NCBI GenBank assembly: GCA_012512705.1
Contig: JAAZDR010000153.1
Span: 1 to 9,777 of the forward strand
DNA: 9,777 bases
Origin: Bacillota bacterium
Lineage (GTDB): Bacteria; Bacillota; Dethiobacteria; DTU022; JAAZDR01
Direction: 5' to 3'
In this document: one piece after another, positions 1 through 6,398 of the stretch
Layout: every line of letters begins with the position of its first letter
Position numbering within the stretch: position 1 is the stretch's first letter
Made by a program: the position numbers and the translations under genes
Notes under the pieces: model-generated
Databases searched by the model: none
Told to the model about the DNA's origin: nothing
Seen by the model: the letters and a program-made list of their open reading frames with translations, nothing else

Positions 1-1
1 G

Positions 2-202
2 CTTACCGGCAGCCGGGAGCAGCTTTTAAATCCTGATCGTGAAGATTTTTTTAGTAACACCTCTTTCTCCGCGTCTAAATTGGAGGAAGCATTACGTGTG
101 GTTATGGAGACGAGGGCGCTGCTTGCATCAAATACTGCTTCCCAGCTTTTGTTGGAAGCGATGGTTTTAAGGTTGAGGAGGTTAGATGATAATGAACTAT
201 AA
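2..202 (+). CDS. holB: DNA polymerase III delta' subunit, C-terminal end (partial)
   Basis: The reading frame is open from the left edge to a TAA at 200-202 and gives about 66 residues, so this is the tail of a gene that begins outside the window. HolB is the delta' subunit of the clamp loader, which opens the sliding clamp and loads it on DNA. The visible tail is helical, with repeated Leu, Ala and Glu and a closing LLLEAMVLRLRR stretch, the usual look of the last helices of delta' proteins. The call rests on that plus position: holB lies directly before ricT in Bacillus and many Clostridia. The end overlaps ricT by 17 bases in another frame, suggesting translational coupling. The AAA+ ATPase core is not in view, so the identification is likely rather than certain. 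Confidence 0.75.
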   Translation, partial: LTGSREQLLNPDREDFFSNTSFSASKLEEALRVVMETRALLASNTASQLLLEAMVLRLRRLDDNEL

Positions 203-1025
203 AGTTGTAGGAGTGCGTTTTCGGTATGCAGGTAAAATCTATTACTTTGATCCAGATGACCAGGAATTTGAAGTTGGTGAAGGAGTGATAGTGGAGACTG
301 CTCGCGGCCTTGAGTATGGGAAGGTGATCCAACCCGTTAAAGAGGTGGACGAGGGAGAGCTAGTGCTGCCCTTGAAGAAGGTGTTGCGGCGGGCTACAGA
401 AGCGGATATGGAGCAGGTCAAAGCTAACCGTGAGGACGAAAAAAAAGCGTTTGCTATTTGCCAGGAAAAGTTCAAAGAGCATGAACTGGAGATGAAGCTC
501 GTTGATGTGGAATACACTTTTGACCGTAACAAGATTATTTTTTACTTTACAGCAGATGGCCGTGTAGATTTTCGCGAACTAGTCAAGGATTTGGCCTCTG
601 TTTTCCGTACGCGGATTGAGCTGCGCCAGATTGGTGTGCGTGATGAGACAAAGCTCAAAGGGGGATTGGGGCCTTGCGGACGTTCATTTTGTTGTGCTAC
701 CTTCCTTGGCGAATTTGAACCGGTCTCTATCCGCATGGCCAAAGATCAGAATCTCTCCTTGAATCCAACCAAAATTTCAGGCGTCTGCGGTCGTCTGATG
801 TGCTGCCTGCGTTATGAAGCTGAAACCTATGAATCAGTTAAAGAAAAGCTACCTGCTATAGGGAAGCAGGTGCTCACTCCTGAAGGTGAAGGAAAGATCA
901 TCGGCCATAATGTAATCAAGAAAGCGCTGCAGGTAGAATTGAAAGAATCGAAAAGAGTACTCGAATTTCCCTTAACAGAAGTGGAGCTTAAAGAGGACGA
1001 TCTTGAGGATGAACTGCAGCAATGA
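186..1025 (+). CDS. ricT: PSP1-domain regulatory iron-sulfur protein RicT (YaaT)
   Basis: This 279-residue protein matches the RicT/YaaT family along its whole length. In Bacillus subtilis RicT joins RicA (YmcA) and RicF (YlbF) in a complex that carries [4Fe-4S] clusters, stimulates RNase Y-dependent mRNA processing and promotes competence, biofilm formation and sporulation. Visible hallmarks are VVGVRFRYAGKIYYFDP near the N terminus, FTADGRVDFRELVKDLA at about 121-137, and two Cys clusters, GPCGRSFCC (C164, C169, C170) and GVCGRLMCC (C201, C206, C207), which are the expected cluster ligands. Length is close to the Bacillus protein. A GAGGAGG at 175-181 serves ATG 186 (4-base gap) or, at better spacing, ATG 192 (10-base gap); the second start would give 277 residues. 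The gene overlaps holB by 17 bases and is followed 16 bases later by rsmI, so the three probably form one operon. The acidic C-terminal tail is unremarkable. Confidence 0.95.
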   Translation: MIMNYKVVGVRFRYAGKIYYFDPDDQEFEVGEGVIVETARGLEYGKVIQPVKEVDEGELVLPLKKVLRRATEADMEQVKANREDEKKAFAICQEKFKEHELEMKLVDVEYTFDRNKIIFYFTADGRVDFRELVKDLASVFRTRIELRQIGVRDETKLKGGLGPCGRSFCCATFLGEFEPVSIRMAKDQNLSLNPTKISGVCGRLMCCLRYEAETYESVKEKLPAIGKQVLTPEGEGKIIGHNVIKKALQVELKESKRVLEFPLTEVELKEDDLEDELQQ

Positions 1026-1041
1026 GGGAGGTGCGCCGATA

Positions 1042-1914
1042 TTGAGCGAGAAAGCGCGTGGCACGCTTTATGTGTGCCCGACACCCATTGGTAATCTTGG
1101 GGATATCACTTTGCGTGCCCTCGCTTGTCTGCGGGATGTTCAACTAATTCTTGCTGAGGATACGCGCCATACAAAAAAAATACTTGAGCATTACGATCTG
1201 CATACGCCCCTCCTTTCCTACCACAAGTATAACAGGGCTGCCCGTGAGCACGAAATTATCCGCCGCCTTCAGCAGGGAGAGGATGTAGCACTGGTCTCTA
1301 ATGCTGGGGCGCCTGCCGTATCTGATCCTGGTGCGGAACTGGTACGTAGTGCCAGGGAGAATAATATTACTGTGGTTCCTCTCCCGGGGGCTTCGGCTGT
1401 GTTAACGGCATTTATAGCAGCCGGGATGCCAGGGGATCGTTTCGTTTTCTGGGGTTTTCTTGACCGTCGGCCTGCGCAGAGGGAGAAAGAATTGAAACTG
1501 GTGGCTCGTGAGGAAAAGCCAAGTATTATCTTTGAGGCCCCACACCGCTTGCAGCAGCTGCTCGAAGAGCTTTGCCGTCATTTAGGGGAAGAGCGGCAGG
1601 TAGTGATCGCTCGCGAGTTGACCAAAAAATATGAAGAGATAAAGAGCGCTCCTTTAAAGGAGCATCTCCGTTACTATCAGGAGCATGAACCAAAAGGGGA
1701 GCTAACCCTGGTAGTTAGCGGTGCGGTGATAGAGCGGGAGCAGCTTGCCCAACAGGAAGTGGTAAAAAAAGTGGCCGCGCTTGTGGAGGCGGGCCTGAGT
1801 GATAAGGCCGCTGAAAAAGCACTTTCAGTGTTGGAAAACTGCTCCCGGAGGGAGATCTACAATCTTTGGATGGGAGAAAAAACAGAATGCATAAAAAGGA
1901 ATCTTAACTACTAG
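1042..1914 (+). CDS. rsmI: 16S rRNA (cytidine-1402 2'-O) methyltransferase RsmI
   Basis: RsmI methylates the ribose of C1402 in the decoding centre of 16S rRNA, using S-adenosylmethionine. The 290-residue protein has the family's motifs in order: PTPIGNLGD (13-21), EDTRHT (39-44), SNAGAPAVSDPG (86-97), PLPGASA (113-119), FEAPHRL (164-170), RELTKKYEE (191-199) and KGELTLVV (218-225). This is the tetrapyrrole-methylase-like fold, and the length agrees with the E. coli enzyme (286 aa). I chose TTG 1042 because GGGAGG (1026-1031) lies 10 bases upstream and no better codon fits; an ATG at 1003 in the same frame would run inside ricT and lacks such a site. One oddity: the loop normally written SDAGTP has Asn at 87 and Ala at 90. 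It follows ricT closely, as rsmI does in Bacillus apart from three genes missing here. Confidence 0.94.
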   Translation: MSEKARGTLYVCPTPIGNLGDITLRALACLRDVQLILAEDTRHTKKILEHYDLHTPLLSYHKYNRAAREHEIIRRLQQGEDVALVSNAGAPAVSDPGAELVRSARENNITVVPLPGASAVLTAFIAAGMPGDRFVFWGFLDRRPAQREKELKLVAREEKPSIIFEAPHRLQQLLEELCRHLGEERQVVIARELTKKYEEIKSAPLKEHLRYYQEHEPKGELTLVVSGAVIEREQLAQQEVVKKVAALVEAGLSDKAAEKALSVLENCSRREIYNLWMGEKTECIKRNLNY

Positions 1915-1918
1915 TCTG

Positions 1919-1936
1919 TTTACTCTTTACTCTTTA
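1919..1936. repeat. Short TTTACTC direct repeat between convergent genes
   Basis: The heptamer TTTACTC occurs twice head to tail (1919-1925, 1926-1932) and is followed by a partial third copy, TTTA. It fills the 19-base gap between the ends of rsmI and abrB and runs into the abrB stop codon. No hairpin terminator is visible between these two convergent genes. The repeat is short and may be chance. Confidence 0.4.
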
Positions 1937-2176
1937 ATGTTTGCTCATTTCTTCAAGGCATTCATGACAGACAATGCGACCTTTAAACTGTTTTACATTA
2001 TCGGCGTTTCCGCAGAATAAGCATGCCGGTTCATATTTTTTAAGGATGATCTTCTCATCATCGACATAAATCTCCAAAGCATCCTTAACCTCGATCCCTA
2101 ATGTGCGCCGCAACTCGATCGGTATGACAACACGGCCGAGCTCATCAACTTTACGTACAATTCCCGTTGATTTCAA
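1934..2176 (-). CDS. abrB: AbrB-family transition-state regulator with Cys4 tail
   Basis: AbrB proteins are small dimeric or tetrameric DNA-binding regulators; in Bacillus AbrB represses stationary-phase and sporulation genes during growth. Residues 1-48 contain the SpoVT/AbrB swapped-hairpin fold with the diagnostic KSTGIVRKVDELGRVVIP and IELRRTLGI segments, nearly identical to Bacillus AbrB. The C-terminal part is different: it carries C52-x2-C55 and C70-x2-C73 and looks like a small zinc ribbon instead of the Bacillus multimerisation segment. The chosen start is TTG (2174-2176 on the minus strand) because GGGAGG (2184-2189) is 7 bases upstream and the protein then begins at KSTG as in homologues. 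A longer reading to 2209 would run through that ribosome binding site. The 80-residue length suits clostridial members. It is transcribed away from metG, an orientation also found in Bacillus. Confidence 0.92.
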   Translation of the reverse strand: MKSTGIVRKVDELGRVVIPIELRRTLGIEVKDALEIYVDDEKIILKKYEPACLFCGNADNVKQFKGRIVCHECLEEMSKH

Positions 2177-2219
2177 CTCTAATCCTCCCTTTATTACATT
2201 GTTCGACATTTACTGCTTC

Positions 2220-2248
2220 ATTATACCAGTTAATACCATGTTATTCAA
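2220..2248 (-). promoter_or_regulatory. abrB promoter, sigma-A type
   Basis: On the minus strand a perfect TATAAT (2225 to 2220) is preceded by TGG, giving an extended -10 (TGn). A TTGAAT (2248 to 2243) lies 17 bases upstream and matches four of six -35 positions. It starts about 45 bases before the TTG codon of abrB. The surrounding DNA is A/T rich, the kind of sequence AbrB itself favours, so autorepression is plausible but not shown. Confidence 0.7.
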
Positions 2249-2302
2249 TATAATTTTTGGCTAATAAAGAAAAAAATTCAAATTTATGTAGAGGGCAGTA
2301 AA

Positions 2303-2326
2303 AAATTGGAATTTTGGAGTCAATTT
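2303..2326. repeat. Inverted repeat AAATTG-N12-CAATTT upstream of metG promoter
   Basis: AAATTG at 2303-2308 and CAATTT at 2321-2326 are exact inverse copies separated by 12 bases, ending just before the metG -35 box. This could be an operator or only a product of A/T richness. The rest of the 223-base gap 2177-2399 holds the two divergent promoters and the metG leader; I see no riboswitch or small gene in it. Confidence 0.3.
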
Positions 2327-2328
2327 GC

Positions 2329-2356
2329 TTGACAGCGGTTTTGAATCTGATATAAT
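2329..2356 (+). promoter_or_regulatory. metG promoter, consensus sigma-A
   Basis: TTGACA at 2329-2334 and TATAAT at 2351-2356 are both perfect, with a 16-base spacer and a TGA immediately before the -10 (extended -10). Transcription should begin near 2363, leaving a leader of only about 37 bases before the metG start, too short for a T-box or S-box riboswitch. Confidence 0.88.
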
Positions 2357-2399
2357 GGCTTTATCTACGTGTTATGTTCTTGTTTGAGGAGGATTTAAG

Positions 2400-4379
2400 T
2401 TGGCTGAGAAGCAGACCTTTTACATCACCACGCCTATCTATTATCCCAGTGACAAGTTACATATTGGACATTGCTATACGACTGTCGCTGCTGATGCGAT
2501 TGCTCGTTTTCAGCGGCTAACGGGCAAAGAGGTTCATTTTTTAACAGGGACTGATGAACACGGTCAAAAGATTCAGAGGCAAGCTCAAGCAAAAGGGAAA
2601 GAACCGTCAGAGTTTGTTGACGAAATTGTAGACTGGATAAAAGAACTTTGGCGCGATCTGGATATAACTTATGATGACTTTATTCGCACTACAGAACCGC
2701 GGCATACGGAAGCTGTGCAGGCAATCTTTACCCGTTTTTACGAGCAGGGGGATATTTATAAGGATAAATATGAAGGATGGTACTGCACCCCTTGTGAATC
2801 TTTCTGGCTTGAGCGCCAGCTGCAGGATAACAAGTGTCCAGACTGTGGCCGACCGGTAGAGATGGTTGCTGAAGAAGGATATTTTTTTCGCATGTCCAAG
2901 TATGCAGATCGTTTGCTCGAACATATTGAAAAAAATCCTGATTTTATTCAGCCTCCTTCACGTAAAAATGAAATGATCAACAATTTCCTCAAACCAGGCT
3001 TAGAAGATCTCTGTGTCTCGCGCACGACCTTTGACTGGGGTGTGCCTGTTCCCTTTGACCGTAAGCATGTGATCTATGTTTGGCTTGATGCCCTGACCAA
3101 TTATATTACCGCGCTAGGATACCCGGGAAAAAGCGAACAATTTATTAAGTTTTGGCCGGCTGACGTACACCTGATCGGTAAGGAAATTGTCCGTTTTCAT
3201 ACAATTTATTGGCCAATTTTTCTTATGGCCCTCGATCTCCCGCTGCCGAAAAAAGTGTTCGGTCACGGCTGGCTTCTTCTCGAGGATGGCAAGATGTCCA
3301 AATCCAAGGGAAATATCATTGATCCGAAAGTTTTAATCGCCCGCTACGGGTCAGATGCAATTCGTTACTACTTGTTGCGAGAGATACCCTTTGGTGCTGA
3401 CGGTGTTTTTACTGGGGAAGCCCTTCTTAAAAGGATCAACACTGATCTGGCTAATGATCTCGGCAATCTACTCAGCCGTACGCTAACAATAGTTGAACGT
3501 TATTTTAACGGTGTACTTCCTGCACCCGGGATGGCGGCCAACGGCGACGAGGAGTTAAAGAGTTTAGCCCTTGAAACGCCGCAAAAGATGGCTAAGTCTA
3601 TGGACCAGCTTCAGTTCAGCACAGCGCTTATGGCTCTATGGGAACTGGTGCGACGGACAAACAAGTATATCGATGATAATACGCCTTGGGATCTAGCAAA
3701 AGATCCATCGAAAAAAGAGCTGTTAGGGGCTGTTCTTTATAATTTAGTAGAGAGCCTGCGTTTTATCGCCGTGCTCTTAAAGCCGTATATTCCCAGGACT
3801 CCGCCGAAAATATGGCGGCAGATAGGCATAGAGGGCGATGAAGGTCTGCAAAATTGGGAGGCGCTCAAAGAATGGGGTCTGATCCCACCAGGATCTAATG
3901 TGAAAAGAGATGAGGATCTCTTCCCCCGCTTGGATATTAAAAAAGAAATGGAGGCGCTGCAAGGGGGAGGGCGTGAACAGCAAAAATCAGCCCAAAAAAC
4001 AGATAAGCAAAAAGAAGCACCGCCTTCTGGGAAACAGAAAGGTCTAACGGAAGGGATGGTTACTTTTGATGAATTTAAAAAGCTCGATATCCGCGTAGCA
4101 GAGATAATTGCCTGTGAGAAGGTGCCGGAGACAGATAAGCTTTTGCGGCTGGAGGTTGACATTGGCGAAGAAAAAAGACAAGTTATCGCCGGTTTAGCCA
4201 AGCATTACCAGCCGGAGGAGCTTGTTGGACGACAGGTGCTTTTTGTTGCTAACCTTAAGCCTGTCCGCCTGCGGGGTCTTTTATCGGAAGGGATGATTCT
4301 GGCGGCGACGGATAAGGAGGGCAACCTTACTCTTACCACTGTTGAGGAGCGAATCGCTCCCGGAAGTCCGATTAGTTAG
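2400..4379 (+). CDS. metG: Methionine--tRNA ligase with C-terminal tRNA-binding domain
   Basis: MetG charges methionine onto initiator and elongator tRNA-Met in an ATP-dependent reaction. The 659-residue protein shows the class I signature HIGH at 21-24 and KMSKS at 298-302. Between them is a zinc knuckle, C129-x2-C132 and C146-x2-C149. The anticodon-binding helical domain occupies about 340-510. A Lys/Gln-rich linker (about 520-550) leads into a C-terminal OB-fold of the EMAP/Trbp111 type starting near TFDEFKKLDIRVAEI (555-569), which aids dimerisation and tRNA binding. Length matches the one-piece bacterial enzyme. The start is TTG 2400, preceded by GAGGAGG (2386-2392) at 7 bases; no ATG fits. 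From memory, the Bacillus enzyme at this locus lacks the knuckle cysteines, so this version is closer to the Thermus-like zinc form. It has its own strong promoter and is followed 11 bases later by tatD. Confidence 0.97.
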   Translation: MAEKQTFYITTPIYYPSDKLHIGHCYTTVAADAIARFQRLTGKEVHFLTGTDEHGQKIQRQAQAKGKEPSEFVDEIVDWIKELWRDLDITYDDFIRTTEPRHTEAVQAIFTRFYEQGDIYKDKYEGWYCTPCESFWLERQLQDNKCPDCGRPVEMVAEEGYFFRMSKYADRLLEHIEKNPDFIQPPSRKNEMINNFLKPGLEDLCVSRTTFDWGVPVPFDRKHVIYVWLDALTNYITALGYPGKSEQFIKFWPADVHLIGKEIVRFHTIYWPIFLMALDLPLPKKVFGHGWLLLEDGKMSKSKGNIIDPKVLIARYGSDAIRYYLLREIPFGADGVFTGEALLKRINTDLANDLGNLLSRTLTIVERYFNGVLPAPGMAANGDEELKSLALETPQKMAKSMDQLQFSTALMALWELVRRTNKYIDDNTPWDLAKDPSKKELLGAVLYNLVESLRFIAVLLKPYIPRTPPKIWRQIGIEGDEGLQNWEALKEWGLIPPGSNVKRDEDLFPRLDIKKEMEALQGGGREQQKSAQKTDKQKEAPPSGKQKGLTEGMVTFDEFKKLDIRVAEIIACEKVPETDKLLRLEVDIGEEKRQVIAGLAKHYQPEELVGRQVLFVANLKPVRLRGLLSEGMILAATDKEGNLTLTTVEERIAPGSPIS

Positions 4380-4390
4380 GCGGGTTGCGG

Positions 4391-5161
4391 GTGCTTATCG
4401 ATAGCCATGCACATATTGATTTTCCACAATTTGACCAGGACCGTTCCCAAGTTTTAGAAGGGGCGGCAAGGGCTGGAGTAGGGTTGATCATTAACCCGGG
4501 AACAGATCTGTTGTCTTCAAGGCGCTCTATAGAACTTGCTGAGGAGCACAGCTTTGTTTTTTCTGCGGTTGGGGTTCACCCCCATGATGTTAAGAAGCTG
4601 CCTGCGGATTACCTCGAACAACTTTTGAAACTTGCAGCAGCAGCGAAAGTGGTAGCGATCGGAGAGATCGGGCTCGATTATTATCGCGATCTCTCCCCCC
4701 GCAACCAACAGAAGAGCGCTTTTCGTGAGCAGTTGCGTCTGGCACGCCGCCTGCATCTGCCGGTAATTATCCATGACCGTGATGCGCATGATGACGTGGT
4801 GAGGATCCTTGAAGAAGAGGGCGTTGAGGAAATTGGCGGCGTAATGCATTGCTTTTCTGGAGACCTTAATTTTGCCCGGCGTTGCCTGGATCTTAATTTT
4901 TATATATCTTTTGCCGGCCCGCTCACTTATAAAAATGCGCATAAGCTGAAAGAACTGGCCCGCTTCCTACCTCTGGACAGGATACTGGTGGAGACTGATT
5001 GCCCTTATCTGACACCAGAACCTTACCGGGGAGAACGCAATGAACCAGCACAGGTATTGCAGGTTTGCTCTACTTTGGCGCAGCTAAGAGGCCTCAGCCG
5101 GGAAAAAGTGGCGGAAGAAACGACAAGAAATGCCCTCAGGTTATTCCAAATCGATTATTAA
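4391..5161 (+). CDS. tatD: TatD-family metal-dependent hydrolase (YabD-like DNase)
   Basis: This is a TIM-barrel amidohydrolase-type protein of the TatD family; members act as metal-dependent 3'-5' DNases or quality-control nucleases, and the precise substrate here is unknown. From the GTG start (256 residues) the metal ligands are H6 and H8 in DSHAHID, E92 in GEIGLDYY, H128 in IIHDRDA, H153 in HCFSG and D203 in ETDCPYLTP, all present. I prefer GTG 4391, which gives the usual MLIDSHAH beginning and leaves a GGCGGG 6 bases upstream; TTG 4385 is an alternative two residues longer with no room for a ribosome binding site. It lies 11 bases after metG, so it is almost certainly co-transcribed and perhaps translationally coupled. 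The same metG-tatD pairing exists in Bacillus (metS-yabD). Confidence 0.93.
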   Translation: MLIDSHAHIDFPQFDQDRSQVLEGAARAGVGLIINPGTDLLSSRRSIELAEEHSFVFSAVGVHPHDVKKLPADYLEQLLKLAAAAKVVAIGEIGLDYYRDLSPRNQQKSAFREQLRLARRLHLPVIIHDRDAHDDVVRILEEEGVEEIGGVMHCFSGDLNFARRCLDLNFYISFAGPLTYKNAHKLKELARFLPLDRILVETDCPYLTPEPYRGERNEPAQVLQVCSTLAQLRGLSREKVAEETTRNALRLFQIDY

Positions 5162-5187
5162 GGTATCAAATGATTGTTTAATCTACT

Positions 5188-5217
5188 TTAGAATAAAAAA
5201 ATTCAGAGTCATATTAT
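5188..5217 (+). promoter_or_regulatory. Possible weak promoter for the yabE-like gene
   Basis: In the 83-base gap after tatD, TATTAT (5212-5217) resembles a -10 and TTAGAA (5188-5193) is a poor -35 at 18 bases. The same place reads CATATTAT (5210-5217), which fits the CATANNNT -10 of sporulation sigma factors E and K, but the nearest ATA upstream is only 14 bases away, shorter than the usual 16-18. No terminator follows tatD, so read-through from metG is also likely. Confidence 0.25.
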
Positions 5218-5244
5218 ACAGCCAGCGAATAAAGGGGGAATTTA

Positions 5245-6279
5245 ATGGAAGGCCCGAAGCAGCGGCGATTTTTAGAAACAGTGCAAGAGGGGCTTATTAA
5301 TGCGTTTTTGCTGGCCTTTTTAGCACTGATGATTGTCACTGCACATACGGCTGCAACGGAGGTCACGATTAATGATGGTGGTTACCTCTATCGCTATCGT
5401 GGACGCGCTGTTGATGTTGCTGCTTTATTAAAAGAAAAAGAGATTACTCTAAGACCGAACGATACAATTGATGTCGACTTGGATGTACCTTTGGTTCAAG
5501 GTATGGAGATAAATATCCAGCGTGCTATTCCGGTACGTATTCATACTAAAGACGGTGTGGAACAGCTCTGGACAACTGCAACTCATGTGGCCGGGGCGTT
5601 AAATGTTGCTGGGATTGAGTTCAAGGAAACTGATGAAGTAGAGCCGGGGTTGTGGACACCTCTGCGTCCAAACCAGGCTATAGTGCTAACGGAAATCGAT
5701 GTAGAAAAGGAGATTGAGGTGGAGAAGCTGGCTTTTGCAGAAGAACGTCAAGCAGATGCCAGTCTTATACGTGGAAAGACGAAAGTTGTTCAAGAAGGCG
5801 TTGAAGGATTAAAGCAGAAAGTGTATAGAGTCGTCTATGCTAACGGAAAAGAATGTAAACGTGAGCTTGTAGCTGAGGAAATTATACGGGAGCCGATTTC
5901 TAAGATCGTTGCCGTAGGCACCGCGCCGCCCCCTGAGTTTCTGCTTGCCTCACGCGGGGGGACGAAAAGTGAAGAACAGAATGCTGTAAGGGGCGTTTGT
6001 AACGGCACCGCCTCTTGGTATGGCGGCTCTTTCCATGGCTGTAACACTCATTATGGTGAAATATTCAATAAGAACGAGATGACAGCCGCCTCGCGTACAC
6101 TAGGCTATAGCACCAAGGTCAAGGTAACTTTTTTAAAAACTGGTCGCAGTGTGATTGTCCGGATTAATGACTACGGCCCATTTAACGGCCATATTATTGA
6201 TCTTTCTGAGGCAGCGGCTCAGGAGATCGGTTTAAAGCCGCATGGGGTTGGTAAGGTTAAATTAGAAGTCTTAGAGTAA
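5245..6279 (+). CDS. YabE-type cell-wall protein: DUF348, G5 and RlpA-like barrel
   Basis: The 344-residue protein is probably secreted or membrane-anchored and acts on peptidoglycan. Residues 16-36 form a hydrophobic segment behind a basic N terminus (signal anchor). About 38-82 and 93-140 look like two DUF348 repeats, and 152-227 is a G5 domain, which binds wall glycans. The C terminus (about 250-344) reads GTASWYGGSFHG, MTAASRTLG and RINDYGPF, the pattern of the RlpA double-psi beta-barrel, rather than the 3D domain of Bacillus YabE. By comparison with Pseudomonas RlpA (E120, H131, D157), E272 and D309 are kept but the His position is Ser283; spacing between the three is exact. C252 and C266 could form a disulfide. 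Start ATG 5245 follows AAAGGGGGA. It sits where yabE does, between tatD and ksgA. Lytic transglycosylase activity is possible but not assured. Confidence 0.88.
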   Translation: MEGPKQRRFLETVQEGLINAFLLAFLALMIVTAHTAATEVTINDGGYLYRYRGRAVDVAALLKEKEITLRPNDTIDVDLDVPLVQGMEINIQRAIPVRIHTKDGVEQLWTTATHVAGALNVAGIEFKETDEVEPGLWTPLRPNQAIVLTEIDVEKEIEVEKLAFAEERQADASLIRGKTKVVQEGVEGLKQKVYRVVYANGKECKRELVAEEIIREPISKIVAVGTAPPPEFLLASRGGTKSEEQNAVRGVCNGTASWYGGSFHGCNTHYGEIFNKNEMTAASRTLGYSTKVKVTFLKTGRSVIVRINDYGPFNGHIIDLSEAAAQEIGLKPHGVGKVKLEVLE

Positions 6280-6287
6280 AAGCAGTT

Positions 6288-6311
6288 GCTGGCCTGAGGG
6301 CTGGCTTTTTT
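6288..6311 (+). terminator. Rho-independent terminator after the yabE-like gene
   Basis: GCTGGCC (6288-6294) pairs with GGCTGGC (6299-6305) around a TGAG loop, seven pairs of which two are G-T, followed directly by six T. It begins 8 bases after the stop codon of the yabE-like gene and should end the metG-tatD-yabE transcript, so ksgA needs its own promoter. I see none that is convincing in 6312-6398; TATAAG at 6332-6337 is a candidate -10 without a good -35. Confidence 0.72.
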
Positions 6312-6398
6312 CATTACAGTGGAGAGTTTTGTATAAGTTAAACGTTAAAGCCTATGCCGATCCAATATTCTAGGGGACAGTGGCGAGAGGTGGTACAA

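Noticed and set aside
1003..1041. Upstream ATG start for rsmI overlapping ricT
   Set aside because: The added 13 residues do not resemble the family and the GGGAGG at 1026-1031 would lie inside the coding region; TTG 1042 is better placed.
2177..2209. Longer abrB beginning at ATG 2209
   Set aside because: The extra 11 residues run through the GGGAGG ribosome binding site, and homologues begin at KSTGIVRKV.
2357..2399. T-box or S-box riboswitch ahead of metG
   Set aside because: Transcription predicted from the consensus promoter leaves only about 37 bases of leader, with no terminator hairpin and no T-box core.
3737..4201. 154-codon open frame on the minus strand inside metG
   Set aside because: It is antisense to the anticodon-domain and linker part of metG, has no ribosome binding site that stands out and shows no family features; the same applies to the minus-strand frames at 2607-2924, 4517-4942, 242-532 and 6846-7127.
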